From Branchiostoma floridae (Eukaryota; Chordata; Leptocardii; Amphioxiformes; Branchiostomatidae): a stretch of 64,000 nt of DNA. Below the pieces are notes generated by a model that ran no database searches, was not told the origin of the DNA, and saw only the letters and a program-made list of their open reading frames with translations. The translations under genes and the position numbers were made by a program. Shown piece by piece: positions 21,831-34,200 of the stretch (position 1 is its first letter; each line of letters starts with the position of its first letter). The stretch is from the NCBI RefSeq assembly GCF_000003815.2, contig NC_049983.1:3324906-3388905 (forward strand). Reading direction: 5' to 3'.

Positions 21831-23279
21831 CCCAATTTTATAGTGGACAAATACCCTTGTTTTTAATTTCATTTTTTTTTTTTGAAATTTTAAATTTGAT
21901 TTATATTTTTTTGCCACTTTTAGAGCATAAATGTATGGAGGTTTTGGCTATTTTTCATCCAAAAAAATAATTCACATGATCTTAAAATCTACTGATATCA
22001 TTGATACACAGATGAAAGTCGTACCTGTAACAAATAAATCAATGCAGTTGTTTTAGAATATGAACTGCATTCAAAATAGTTTTACTTCAAGGTGTCTTCC
22101 ATACAAGTGTTAGCTCTGAGACCAGAGTATATGCTTCCACGATGGTCAAATTTGGCCCAAAAGTTTCCATTCGAACGTCCGGTATCGGGTTACCGGGGCT
22201 TCCGCGCGCGCTCCGGGGAACCTGACAGTAACTGGAACATCTTCCAACAGATCATGATAGTAAAGCCACCCCTTGCACGTGCCTCGTCGGGATTAAATGA
22301 AAACTGGCAGTGTGTACACGTCAAATCTTACCGTATACGTGTGCTGCACAGTTTCGTTTCAATGTTTTCTGAAATATGCCTAGTTGATTGATTTAGAAAG
22401 GGTGTTTGGTTCACAAAAAAACCAAATACCATATTTAGATTGGTCCTAAATTTGACTGAAAATCCAAATCTTTTATATGATATGGGTAATGATTGTAAGA
22501 TCAAACTTTCTGTCTTAGGGATTTTTCAACTTCTATCTAAAACTATTTTTACAGCCAAAATAAGGTCGAAAAAGGTCGAAAAAACAGTTTTTTTTCACAC
22601 TCAAAGACTTATAATTCAAAATTGCCTTCGTATTCCAAAAATCCCCAAGACACAAATCTGGAGATATTAGTTGTCGACAATTTAAGTCCTGAAAGAGCTG
22701 ATGTGCACATGTTTTGTAAGCGATTTAAATACCATGTTTGGTCGTATGTCGAGTCGCACTGATAGAGACATGGGGTAATTGACACCGCCGTAAACAAGTT
22801 TTGTAATTCATGGTCACCAATAATGACGACAGCAGCTTTGTTACATGTAACATGTTCCAAACTGAACGGCAGCAAAGCTATGCTGGCCAGATAATGGTTT
22901 ATATTTGTAAAAATGTTTGTTTGTCTTCTGACGCACGGCACCCAGGAAAACAAGGGTGTTTTCTGCGTGTTTACTGTAACAACCTGCGGGTGACCGTGGG
23001 TGACCTCTAATAGAACGCACGTTCTGTTCGATTTCGTCATATCGAACATGATTCGTGTTCTAAAACCCGAGATAAAAGTCTGGAAATTTTGGGACCAAAT
23101 TTGACCATCATGTTCCCTTTTGCCTTTAGATAGATAGATAGATGGAACAGATTTTCAGTTCTTACTTTTGTCTTAGACTTTCAACTGTATAGACTTGTAT
23201 CTAACCTTTTTTTTGGTTCCTTATGGTAAATTTATACTTGCAAAAATGAGACTCAATGATAAAGATGAAGAACGTCTAT
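21831..23279. other. Intergenic DNA, small (GATA)n run
   Basis: No exon is supported. A short TAGA/GATA microsatellite lies at about 23127-23143. Confidence 0.4.
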
Positions 23280-24560
23280 GCGTAGATGGTGTTACATGTA
23301 TTCAGACTGCTGTAGTGGAGTACTAGACAGTCTGTTTTCTAAGATAGATAGACAGGACATAGATCCCAGCATGAGATGGTTGTATCAAAATCATTGCAAT
23401 GAAAGGCAATGGCACTGCTATTGGCACATCGTCTACGTCTACGACAGAATCACACTTTCTAAGATCCAATGCCTACAAAACATTACGGAAAACTCACAAT
23501 CTGGATGTTGGTGACTTATCACTAAATAAACTTGATATGATCTAAATAAATGGTAATGTTAAGCAATAAAATGCATCTGTTGGCACATCGTCTACTACGA
23601 TTTCATAGAAACTTCGCAATCTCAATGCTGTTCACTTTTTGTTGAGTAAACTTGGTATGGCATATGTCACCAGAAGGACATTGCGTGCCTGTATCTGAAT
23701 AAATGGTTGTAACAAGTAAAAAGTCTAATATAGAATCTTTTAGCACAGCGGCTGCTTCTATGACAGAGCCACAATTACCTATTAGAGACTCACAATCTGA
23801 TTGTTTCTCACTTTTCACCAAGAATGCTTGGTACGATAGCTGTCATCAATGGAACACTGTGTTCTTGTACACTGCCAAAAATGCTTTTTCTTGTTTATCT
23901 TGTTTTGCTTCCTCACAGGAAATATATCTTACAGGAAGAAAAATTATTCTGTCCCCAAGAAACCTTAGAAAAATGTGCTTGTCCATGGGGCAACAAATCT
24001 TTGCTTGTTATTAGTTTTTGAGACAATTTAAGATTTGCTTTCTTGTATTTCCAAAAATGCGTTTTCTTGTTTATCTTGTCTTGCTTCCCCACAGAAATTA
24101 CTGTCATATTTGGAGAAAAGAAAAGAAAAACTTCTAGTATTTCTTAAGAGTTGAATCTGCTTAAATAATATAAAAAAGGAAGAATTTCTAGAATTTTTTC
24201 TTGTATTATAAGAAAAAATAAGAAGATTTTGCTTGAATCTCTAGAAAAAAATTTGTAGTTCCTCTTTTTCTTGAATTTTATTCTACATTTTCTTCCTTCA
24301 AGAATATTTTTCTTCATATACGAATTGTCCCTGGGGTAAGCAAAACAAGACAAAATTATTTTTGGCAGTGTATGTAAATGAATGCTAATAAAAAGTAGTA
24401 ATCTGTTGGCACAGCGTCTACCTCTATGACAAGATCCACACCCCAGAATTTCATCCTAAAATTCAGGACTGCTCACACTCTAGATATTGCCAACTTGTTA
24501 GCTGTAATTGTGTGCCTGTATCTAAATAGGTAATCAAAAAAGCAACAAAAAAGAATGTAA
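23280..24560 (+). repeat. Tandem array of ~165-bp units, split by MITE F
   Basis: The phrase TTGGCACATCGTCTAC or a variant recurs near 23411, 23580, 23745 and 24412. Spacing is 163-169 bp except for the last step, which is longer by almost exactly the length of the MITE inserted at 23870-24370. Each unit also holds a TCACA(A/C)TCT phrase and a GTGCCTGTATCT phrase. Confidence 0.65.
23868..24372 (+). mobile_element. MITE F, 501 bp, TA target duplication
   Basis: Termini are CACTGCCAAAAATGC and, inverted, ATTTTTGGCAGTG, extending inward with TTCTTGTTTATCTTGTTTTG-like sequence. TA flanks both ends (23868-23869 and 24371-24372), as in Tc1/mariner-type insertions. The interior is rich in TTCTTG and AAGAAA and is partly self-complementary. 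A second copy lies reversed at 50144-50616. Confidence 0.75.
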
Positions 24561-24639
24561 AAAAATTGCCTGAAGTCAGGGGTTACATGTTCGAAAGTAG
24601 AATTTGTAAACGCCAGTAATAAACAATATCATGACTAAG

Positions 24640-24841
24640 AAAAATATAGAAAAAGAGAGGTGCCCAAAATAGGCCTCTCATCAGTAGATGAAGAGTTGAC
24701 ACAACAGTTGCAGTGGTCGACCTCAGTGATGAGGCACCAGTGGTTGTGGGAGCAGCAGGGTAACTTGCTGTCAGGGTCGCCATCAGATTAGCTTTTCTGT
24801 CCGCACTTGGGTAGCCCGAACCAAATCTCTGGTTTAACCTT
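24640..24841 (-). pseudogene. Cysteine-rich module exon with in-frame stop
   Basis: One minus-strand frame reads GLPKCGQKS, a TAA stop (24788-24790), then SDGDPDSKLPCCSHNHWC and DHCNCCVNSS. The C...PCCS..xWC....HC.C pattern matches a small cysteine module common in lancelet secreted proteins and enzymes, hevein-like in spacing. A plausible acceptor (TTTTTCTTAAAG) precedes it. The stop implies a dead exon or an assembly error. It lies downstream, in minus-strand direction, of the C-type lectin exon, but no link is shown. Confidence 0.35.
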
Positions 24842-25019
24842 TAAGAAAAACAAAATCAGACATGTTTAATGTGCCAATACTTACAGGAAATATATATTAC
24901 ATTCATGACATACATCGTATAGTTTATTCATCTCCGTGTCAAAGCAAGTTTATAGAATTTACTATAACATTAGTTCACCTTTATCCGCATGGTAACCTAT
25001 ATCCGTAGTGCTGCTAAAC

Positions 25020-25088
25020 AGGGTATCCATGTTGTTGTTGGGGTGGTGGGTGTATGTGGGTAGGGGTGGGGTGGGGGTGGGGGGTTGC
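25020..25088 (+). other. G-rich tract
   Basis: Runs of G separated by T (about 25036-25083) could form a G-quadruplex. No gene is attached. Confidence 0.4.
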
Positions 25089-25111
25089 TTGCTACAAGTG
25101 CCCGCGTCCCT

Positions 25112-25671
25112 AAAGCCCACTTCACACGAGAGCAAGAATCAGCCGGAATGCCGTCGGAATGACAAATCAATTCTTTTTCTATTCCTGGCAATTCCTGGCA
25201 ATTTGTAGTGTGTTCCAAAAATTATCACTGCATCCCAGCTATTTGTGCCCGTTCTTTTGGCTGGCCCGAAAGTTTTTGACATGTTAAAAACTGTCGAGAT
25301 GCATTCGAAGTGGAGAAATATTGAATGACATTCAAAGTGGATTCTAAGTGGATTCTAACTATTCTAATTGCAGTATGACCGCATTCTACGGCATCACAAT
25401 ATTATTCGAAACATTCTTATCTCATTCGATGAAGAACCGAAACGGCAAGGCACTTCGAATCCTGCCCGAATGTGGCCAAAAGAATATCTGGAACACTGCG
25501 AACTCCCGGGAATAGAAAAAAAATCCATTCTGACGGCATTCCTTCTCGTGTGAAGGGAATATAAGGTCCATTTGGAATTCCCCGAATGTGGCACGAATTT
25601 TGCAAATCCTTTGCAAACGGCTGGTTCTGCTTGATTCCTGCCAATTCGGTTTCAGTGTGAAGGCCCTATAA
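25112..25671 (+). mobile_element. MITE G, copy 1 (~560 bp)
   Basis: The unit begins with CTTCACACGAGAGCAAGAATC and ends with GGTTTCAGTGTGAAGGCCCTA, partly inverted to each other (TTCACAC / GTGTGAA). A second, same-orientation copy at 50880-51420 shares most of the interior, including CCCGTTCTTTTGGCTG and GAAAGTTTTTGACATG. The TTCACAC-type termini resemble hAT or Harbinger MITEs. The target duplication is unclear. Confidence 0.6.
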
Positions 25672-25699
25672 AATAGGCTCTACGTATACATTAACTATT

Positions 25700-26360
25700 T
25701 TGCTAGATTACCAAGGCTTTGGACACATATGGCTGAACCCGAGGTCATACCACAGAGATACAATCACCACTCAGCTACGACAACGTTTACAAGATATATA
25801 CGTGCAAAATTGGCATTCCTCTATTCGAAACAATTCCAAACTCTCCTCTCTTTCTACATTGAAGAAGCATTACAAGCAAGAAAATTACATTTCAACCATA
25901 AAGAGCCTTGACGTTCGTAGGGCAATCACACAACTCAGAATTGGCTGTCACAAATTAAATATAGAAACCGGGAGATTCCAAAAAATCCCTATCGACCAGA
26001 GGGTGTGTCCATTCTGTAAAGAGCTAATTGAAGATGAATATCACTTTATTGTAGTATGTCCCAAATATTCTGATATACGAGATTCTCTCTACACAAGGCT
26101 GTCATCTTATACACAAGGATTTATCTCAATGGACCTGAAGTGCAAATTGAAATACATCATGACATGTGACAATCCCTACATGACAGATATAGGACAATAT
26201 ATTAAAGAAAGTTTAGACATTAGAAACTCCTCCAATGATTGTAAAAGCCACCAATGACTGTAAGAAACTTATCCCATACTACAAATTCTGTATTAGTTAG
26301 ATATGTAGATGTAGATGCCATACTTTGTACCCCGTACAATTGTTGTGCAATGAAGCTGTC
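25700..26360 (+). pseudogene. LINE family H, C-terminal fragment and 3' end
   Basis: A 185-residue open frame (25700-26257) contains the C-x2-C-x8-H-x4-C knuckle VCPFCKELIEDEYHFIVVCP and ends KESLDIRNSSNDC. Knuckles of this spacing are found at the C-terminus of several LINE reverse transcriptases. The 3' UTR ends with ACTTTGTACC and GTACAATTGTTGTGCAATGA near 26320-26350. Related ends occur at 8330, 53475 and 60810, and the frame resembles those at 55546-56088 and 60900-61131. Endonuclease and polymerase regions are absent (5' truncation). Confidence 0.7.
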
Positions 26361-26427
26361 TTTGTAACTATTTCTTACTTATCCCGTCATCAGTAAGGAT
26401 CTTAGAAAGGATTGTCCAGACACATAC

Positions 26428-26817
26428 CTTCATTTATCTGACATATGAATCCCCTCAGTGCACTGCAGTCTTTTTCATCCCATGAGGATCCATCCGCCCA
26501 AAACCCGACACAGCCGCCCTGACCGTTATCTGGTGTCGGCTCATCGGGGAGCCAGTTGGAGTACTCAGATGACGACAGGGGTTGGCCGTCTTCAAATTCC
26601 CACTGCCGATCGCTGTTTGTGTCAGTCAGCCCTAACCAGCGACCCCAACCTACTTCTGCTAGATTAGCGAGAAAAGTATTGGTGGCACTGTCCTTCGGCA
26701 TGGCTAAAATCCCCCCGTCTGCCGCACACCTCTGCTTAGCCTCGCCACGCGTTTTCTTTTTCACAAAGCTCTTGTAGCAAACTCCGTGAAAAGAAACGTA
26801 GCCTGCTATTGGACAAC
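26428..26817 (-). CDS. C-type lectin-like domain exon
   Basis: One exon encodes a whole C-type lectin-like domain of about 130 residues. It opens CPIAGYVSFHGVCYKSF, continues with TRGEAKQRCAADGGILAMP and GRWLGLTDTNSDRQWEF, and ends GCVGFWADGSSWDEKDC and GFICQI. The conserved cysteines and the WLGL core are present. The calcium/sugar site is atypical: EPTPDN sits where EPN or QPD is usual, and WDE replaces WND, so sugar binding is uncertain. Both borders are phase 1 (acceptor CAACAG at 26818-26823, donor GTATGT after 26428), the classic shuffled-module arrangement. Such domains usually sit in secreted or type II membrane proteins. Neighbouring exons are not identified; the trefoil exon at 38619-38756 has the same phase and strand. 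Confidence 0.85.
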
Positions 26818-27214
26818 CTGTTGAAAAATGCATGTAAGTTCATCTGTGACGGTAGTCAATATTATATATATGTTGCAATTTTAAGACTTTATATCCGTGA
26901 CTTTATAAGCGCTTACCAACAAGCTTTCGATCAGTCCTCTGATCCTTCTCAAGTTGAAATGACCAACACCTAAGTCACACATCCGGAACGGAGGTCAATA
27001 TTAGCAAAGTCAATATTAGCAAACAAACGGAAGTCGGGCGAACATCGCCTGACTGAAGGGCATTGGCCATCCGATTTGCGGTCGATGATCAATAAGTAGG
27101 TCTGTGCTCGCCCATCACCGGGACAATGATTGAGCATATAGTCGCACTTGGACAGACGCCCTGAATACCACCACACCCCTATAGCCCCTACATATGTCTG
27201 GGTTCCCTGCTCTT

Positions 27215-27315
27215 GGCATTCCTTCCACACGTTTTCAGAAAAAACGTGGCGGATGTGACCTTCCAAAACAAACATACGAACAAAAAGAACGTGAGGGTTG
27301 TGCCATTTTAGCTTT
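27215..27315 (-). mobile_element. Fragment related to MITE B
   Basis: The phrases CGTTTTCAGAAA, ACGTGGCGGATGTG and GGGTTGTGCC followed by TTAGCTTTAG match one end of MITE B (42226-42565). The other end is diverged or missing. Confidence 0.5.
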
Positions 27316-27492
27316 AGCAGTTTCTTGAACGCCAATCCAGAAGTGGCTACTTTAACTGTAGGGGGCAACTCGTTTCACGCAAATGTACCTCACGCAAATG
27401 CACCTCCTTCGGCCGAACTTCGCTTGTTTAAGGTAGTATATGTTTTAAGGCGATATTTTCACATGGAATTTATGATAAATTGTATCAGTAAG

Positions 27493-27832
27493 TACAGTCA
27501 AACCTGCCTAAGCGACCACCCCTTCTTAGCGACCACCTGGCCATGACGACCGCTTTTTCTCGGTCCCGAAAATTTTTCCCATTGACGTAAACATTAAGCG
27601 ACCTCTTTACAACGTCCACCTGGCCAACGCGACCGCGACCAAATCCCTGCCAATAACGACCGCGTCATTTTCAAATGTGTAATCGACTTTCAATGATAAC
27701 TAGTACGATTTTGTGCCGAATCCGGCCAGTTTGCGCCGGATTTTGACTACCATTACGATATGTTATGTTGAAAATAAAGATAGAGGCGGATGCCAGGTCC
27801 CCGGGTGGTCGTCTTGGGCAGGTTTGACTGTA
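27493..27832 (+). mobile_element. MITE C, copy 1 (336 bp), TA target duplication
   Basis: It begins CAGTCAAACCTGCC and ends GGCAGGTTTGACTG, with TA on each side (27493-27494 and 27831-27832). TA flanks and a CAGT start fit the Tc1/mariner group. The interior repeats GCGACC and CGACCGC phrases. Other copies are at 37340-37718, 43583-44049 and 63607 to the window end. Confidence 0.85.
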
Positions 27833-28064
27833 TTGAACTGTAGCATGTGTTACAGCGTCTTTACTATAAAGTTACTTACCGAATTTGTGGAAACACCATG
27901 CGTTGTAGGTAGAGAGCCAATCACAGCGGATGATCCCAACGGATCCACAGCCCTCCCTGGGGTGACAAATATGCATGTTGTTCATTACCATTATTATTAA
28001 TTCATGATTTGTATTCATATTGTTATCATTAGTAGCATTTATTTGTTATTATCATTGTTTACAA

Positions 28065-28245
28065 TAAGAGGGGCGTTCAAAAAGTAATGCCATCTTAGTC
28101 ACTCATAAAAACCTGAACAGCAAATTGAGATATTTCAATCTCAAGAAGACATATGCCTTTACCATTGTGCCAAATTTCAACTCATTCGATAAACAAATGG
28201 GCCTGCTATAAAACCGGTGGCATTACTTTTTGAACGCCCCTTGTA
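28065..28245. mobile_element. Mariner-like MITE, 177 bp, TA target duplication
   Basis: The inverted termini share GGGGCGTTCAAAAAGTAATG over about 25 bp, and TA flanks both ends (28065-28066 and 28244-28245). There is no coding capacity. Confidence 0.85.
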
Positions 28246-29143
28246 TTACCATTACTATTATTGTTATTGATTAATAATGTGCAAAGCAGTGTAGAGTCAA
28301 TTCCAAGTCACCGAGATGGCTTTGAAATAATATTTGTAATAAGTTTGAACTATTTTGAGTAAAAGAACATTTCAGTCACTTAAGTTCGAAATTGTTCAAA
28401 CATTTCAAAACGAAAGTTTAAACATGTTTGAACCTTTTTATGTTTGTTGGAACATTTGGTAAAGTAATGATATAATTATCTCTTTATTTAGAACAATTTT
28501 CAAACATCTATGTGTTTTTGTTACTGTTCCAACATGTTCCAACATTTTGTGTCATTTTTCCCTCCATACAAACTTTTATTGAGCCCATAAACAAAGCTGC
28601 TAAGCTTGGTCCTTTGTTTGGCTCTTGTATTTTTAGGTTTTCTTTAGTATACACTGGTGAGTCTTTTGTGAGAAGCTGGCAGACAGACATAATTTCCTGC
28701 ACTTGGCAGGGATGTGTGAATTGCCCTCTTCCCAGCCCACTGACCCAGTTTCATCATATTGTTTCCATGTTCGAACATGTGATCACAAATGATGCATCTA
28801 TGTTATAACAGTTTAGAAACTAACAGAAATAATGTATTCGATGTTAGAAATGTTTCTAACATGTTTGAATACTATAGAAATATTTAGAATGACACATAGA
28901 TGTTATAAATAGTTCGAAACAGTTACTTATCACAGTTAGATTGTTACAAAGATTTCCGAAATGTTGGAACAAAAGGCAAGAAACATCCCCTCGGTAATAT
29001 GGAATCGACTCTATATAACTTGGTGATAATGACAGAAATAAATGAATAGAAATAAAGATACAAGACCGCACCATGTGGAGAAAATTATACGCTCACCGAG
29101 TTGACCAATGAAACAGTGTTGTCAATGTCTAAGGTCTATGAAC
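28246..29143. other. AT-rich intergenic DNA
   Basis: No gene is supported. Several GTTCGAAC/GTTTGAAC-like words recur, but no clear period was found. Confidence 0.35.
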
Positions 29144-30354
29144 TTAAGCCAAGGGCACAACCCGCCGTACGTTGTGCTTCCATGCGGCTGATCTGTTGCC
29201 AAAACGTGGACAATCTATTGTGATCCGTAAAGACCCGGTCACAAGAATCGTACGACGTCCTTGCGATGGCATATTACGCCTATCGCACGATGATCACAGT
29301 GGATCGCAGCTAAATCGTAAGCAAAATCAGCCATCGCAGAGCATCGCAGAGCATCGGATGATGTTCAAAATTTTCCCAGCGTCGTACGATTTTTCACTTG
29401 TGTCTCTTCTGTATAGCCGTCTGACCGTTTTTGTGCTTCTTTAACCAACAAAATGTGGACATAGCTGTTGAATACCTTCCTATAATATCTTTAACTGTAA
29501 AAATAAATTAAAAAAGACCATGATAACAAGAGTATTACAAGCAAAAGTTCAAATCAAGCGTGAGTACTGGTATGGTTATCTCGGCCTGCTTGCCGGCTCT
29601 ACGTGTCAGGCTCTTTCGAATATTGTATCATGATATGCTATCAACAAAAAGATGCCATCATACAAAAATCATATCATTATATCATATATATTTCCGACTC
29701 ATAGAGCCTGCCTTTATGTTTGAGTTGTCCCCATGGTTATTACGATTATGGTAAACTGACCCAAGACCGACGAGAGCTGAGATTTGATCTAATTATCAAC
29801 TCACGTGCATGAAGCGATCAAACAATTGTCTGCATCACCTGTGCGGGGCGCGCTGTTCTCTGGTTGCGATTGTGGTAGTTGCGACTGATATATTTTCCCT
29901 TTTCGTCAATATCGACAATATCAGGGAAAACTGAAACCATCACAACATGCTAAAAATTCATAAATCTAAAACCTCATCAGTAGACAAAAATTGCCGTAAT
30001 GAAGTCTGCTTTGGGGGCAAATAAAATCTTACGACGATAGCGAAATTTTGAACATGTTCAAAATCCATTTCAGTCCTATTTTCGTCATAGGAGGCTCCCC
30101 GATTTACTATGATTTACCTGCGATTGACGCAAATACGCTCTAATGACCTCATCGTACGATGCACTACGATCCTTGTGACCACGGCTTCATATATTTAAAC
30201 CATTGCTTCCGATTCTTCCCCGACTTACGACGTACTGCGCTTATGCCGCGCATAAAACCTCGAGCTATGTCCAGTATCAGGGTGAAGTGCACGAAGTTAG
30301 GGTGTACGAAGTTGTACGAAGTTAAAACCGTTTCCCACTGGCTTTGAGGCTATA

Positions 30355-30815
30355 TCGGGAGTCACAGATGACGTCAAAACATTTATTGGATGACGTAATC
30401 TAACTAAGTTGTCCTAAGTTGTGCAAAGTTACGTGACGTCATCTAACTTCGGACAGTAGGCAGGGTAGGTCAACAAGTGTGCGAAGTTGTCCTAAGTTGT
30501 GCAAAGTTACGTGACGTCATCTAACTTTGGACAGTGGGCAGGGTAGGTCAACAAGTGTGCGAAGTTGTCCTAAGTTGTGCAAAGTTACGTGACGTCATCT
30601 AACTTTGGACAGTGGGCAGGGTAGGTCAACAAGTGTGCAAAGTTGTCCCAAGCTGTGCAAAGTTACGTGACGTCATCTAACTTTGGACAGTGGGCAGGGT
30701 AGGTCAACAAGTGTGCGAAGTTGTCCTAAGTTGTGCAAAGTTACGTGACGTCATCTAACTTTGGACAGTGGGCAGGGTAGTTCAACAAGTGTGCAAAGTT
30801 GTCCTAAGTTAATTA
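30355..30815 (+). repeat. Left subterminal array, 78-bp units
   Basis: AAGTTACGTGACGTCATCTA recurs at 30426, 30504, 30582, 30660 and 30738, exactly 78 bp apart. Each unit has a full TGACGTCA palindrome and an AACTTTGGACAGT phrase. A further TGACGTCA lies at about 30369. The same core is found inverted at the other end of the element. Confidence 0.9.
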
Positions 30816-31261
30816 ATACATAGTAAAAACTTATATATGTGTAAATACGATACACACCTCTCACGCATATAAACAAATAAAATATACATGCACATTAATC
30901 AGCACAAAATCAATGTTCATGCATTGTAAAAAAATTCATTTATTTCAAGTCTTTTTGTCTTTTATTTCTCCTCTTAACGTTCGTTTTAACAATACACACA
31001 AAATAATCTAAGTTCACTCTTAATATTATATTTCCCTTTTTTTACGTCACTGCTAACTACAAGTACCTGAAAACATCTCCCCTATCTATTTATAAACTAC
31101 ATGTATTGCAGTCATCTTGCACTACTTTGTATCATAAGAAGTAGTAGTTGTTATTTTATTCCTTGTCATTTAACAATTAATTTAAGTACTTCCACCATTT
31201 AGTACATAAGTATGCCATTTTCTGCCTGCACTGTCACACCCCTTTTACATAGAAAGACTGT

Positions 31262-34200
31262 TTAAATTGATCTCATTTTATTGGTTGTCAGAGCAAAGTC
31301 GTTGTCATCATCGGCATCATATAGTGGAGACAGCAGCGTTGAAGCGGCGCACAGCTTCCTTTTCTCTCCCCCGATCACATCGTTTGCCTCAATGGACTTA
31401 TTCATGTCTTCTTCTGCTTCGCTGTGTTTTAATTAAAAAGAAATTGTCACTCACTAATGCCAACGTTAATTATTAACGCTATTTATCGTTTCACGATTCA
31501 TTTACAAGACACACTTAATCATCTCATCAATGCTATCTTTTCGAAGACAACGCTAACACTAAACAAAACAAAGAAATAGCAAATAATAAAATCAGGTAAA
31601 CAACATTAAGTAGCTGGTCATTTTAACTAATTTATATTAAGAATAGCGTATAATAAATAATCCTTATGGAAACAGATATCGACGCAAAAATGATCAACAT
31701 CATCGCAATTCTGTATACATTAAAAAATCAATTTTCCGCTTACCTATCGACGAGAGTGTCAGCAAACTCCTTGATGTTGACCCCATGATGAGCCAAGGCC
31801 ACTATTGCTGCAGTTTTGTCAGCGTCGGGCATTCCGAGAATGTTATTTTTTACGAAGTAGACTCTCTGAACAAAGATGAATTTAAAAGAAGAATCATCAT
31901 TTTTGAGTACATAATAATAGTCGAATAGTGAATTGTTCCTATGTGTTACATTTAACCGAAACATTTACTTACAATTAGCCTCATAGACAAAAAGCTTCTA
32001 TAAACTCTCTATTTAAAATTCTATATTCATTTAATTTAGAAGTGCAGATAAATTAGGAATGTGAATCCATGAAATAAGTAAGTAAATACAAAATTATGTA
32101 AAATGAACGTAGACAATGATTCAATGACTAAGGTATGTAATGATAGCATGTTCGTTTGACCTAATTAACCTTCATTACCAAAACTGTTTGGTTTTTCCGT
32201 TCGTGTTATTTACATAGTTCAGAAGCGCAAAAAAAAAGATTACTGTTTAACACCTCACCTGTCCTCCGCGGTGCGAAAGGGTCTTCACCTCTCCAAGATG
32301 TTGATCTTGCATTGCAAGCATGGTGTCAGCAACTTCCTTCTTCCCTCTGGTCTTGAAAACGCGTTTCGTCAGAAGATTTTTTACTGACAGGACTCGTCCC
32401 GGAACCAATAAGATGCTCCCCGATAGCGTCTGACCCCCGAAGTTGGTGGTTCGCCGAGACGTTGAAGCCGACCCAAGGTGTGGCACGTCAGTTGTAGAAG
32501 CGGGCTTGCTTGGCACCTCATTATGTCTTCGGCCGTGCAGAAGGCCGGTTTGATGTATGCTATAAGTCACAACGGCCACCGCAGCAGAGACGACTCGTTC
32601 TGGGATTACCGTAGGAAGACTAAGCCCGGTTTCTAAAGAGCTGGAAACCTTGTCCGGCTTCTCAACGGCGTGAAACAAAAGCCAAAGCGCTGCGGTGACT
32701 CGCAGGATCTGTCCTTTCCCCTTACTGAATAGGGCTGAAAAAAAAAAAAAGCACGTCAATTGTACATTTCCAGAAAGATAAAAAAAAGATAAGCACAAAT
32801 AAAAACGTTGCAAAGTTATTCCTGTTCAAACAATAATGTCCACAATCTTTTTTTAACAAAGTAAATGTCAGTTCTAGTGACATTTCAAACACCTGTTATA
32901 GAATACATATTCTTAAACATGTTAGCATTACAACCAGCTAAATTAAAACGTACAAAAGAATTTTGCATTGATCAAAATATGTGATCATTTCACTAATTCT
33001 GATTCTTCTCAAATGTACTTTTACACGTGTATCAAAGAGCTGTACTCACAACACATCAAGTTGTCCTCGAGCATCATCTTCCTGATATTCTCTTGGAAGG
33101 TGTCATATGTTCTCTCCAGGGCAGACTCTGGGCCTTCTTCCACCTCAAACATCGTCACATCGCCCTCCGCGCTATCCGCTGTCTTCTCATTATCCCGTTT
33201 GTGCTCGATGACAACGAACAATGCATCAGCTAATGAAAGACAACATTGTATATACATTCACATATCTAAAGATTCAGCCATTTATCCAGTAAATAGAGGT
33301 GCACATACTATATTCCAATGATAGTGAAATATACTATTTAACAGGCTCAGAATTCAACGACAACAGTTTCTAAATAGACTGAGGTATTCTCAGAGAAACG
33401 TTTAAAACACCTGTAATGAAAATCCTGTTCCATGTGCGAACACCAGTTCTAAAACATGTTGACATTATTACCAGCTGCAATAAAACACTTAAACACATTT
33501 TTTACGTAGATTGAAAATAGGCTGACAAATAACTACCTTGCTCGTTTGAGGAAGCCAATCAGCATTATAACGTAATACTAGTACCTGTTTTTGCCTCCCT
33601 ACCATTTTGTGTAAATACATATGGTGAAGTTGAAATAAAATGAAATAAAATAAAATACAAGAAGTCTACTGCAAAGACAAAAGACTCACCAAGGAGCATC
33701 CTAAACTCCTCATACACTTCCTTCCGCCCATCCTGACCGGCATTGAGCTTCAGAGATTGGTACGTTCCCAGTACTGGCTTAGGTATAGCCAATAAGAATC
33801 GCAAAGACAGCCCTCGCTCATCACGCCATACATCACGTCGGGTTGACAGAAACCCAGCAGGTTTAGTGCAGTCCTGTCCATCTCAAAATCTGCGTTCCCC
33901 ATCACTATTCAAAGATAAAATAAAAATAAAAGAAATATCAAGTTATATCAAGCCATTTAATTAAATGTATTTATATATTTTACGAACATTGTATCTAATG
34001 GTTAAGATTTGAAAAAGACAATTACATAGTACAAACTTGATTCTTTTTCAAGTACAATAAAAAATAAAAAATTCATTTCAAAGCAGATATTCTGATCTCG
34101 TAAACCATTCAGCGCTTGACTATTCAACTCTGTCAAAGCGTTCTCAGGTATCGATATGACAAGAAAATTTGTGAAAAGTTAGAAATCACCCATGTCGATG

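Noticed and set aside
22609-23049. 146-codon minus-strand frame
   Set aside because: No family motif, no transmembrane or signal features and no splice signals; composition looks like chance.
30355-30815. Regular 78-bp repeats as a CRISPR-like array
   Set aside because: The units are repeated along their whole length with no unique spacers, the genome is eukaryotic, and the same core recurs inverted at the other end of a transposon-like unit.
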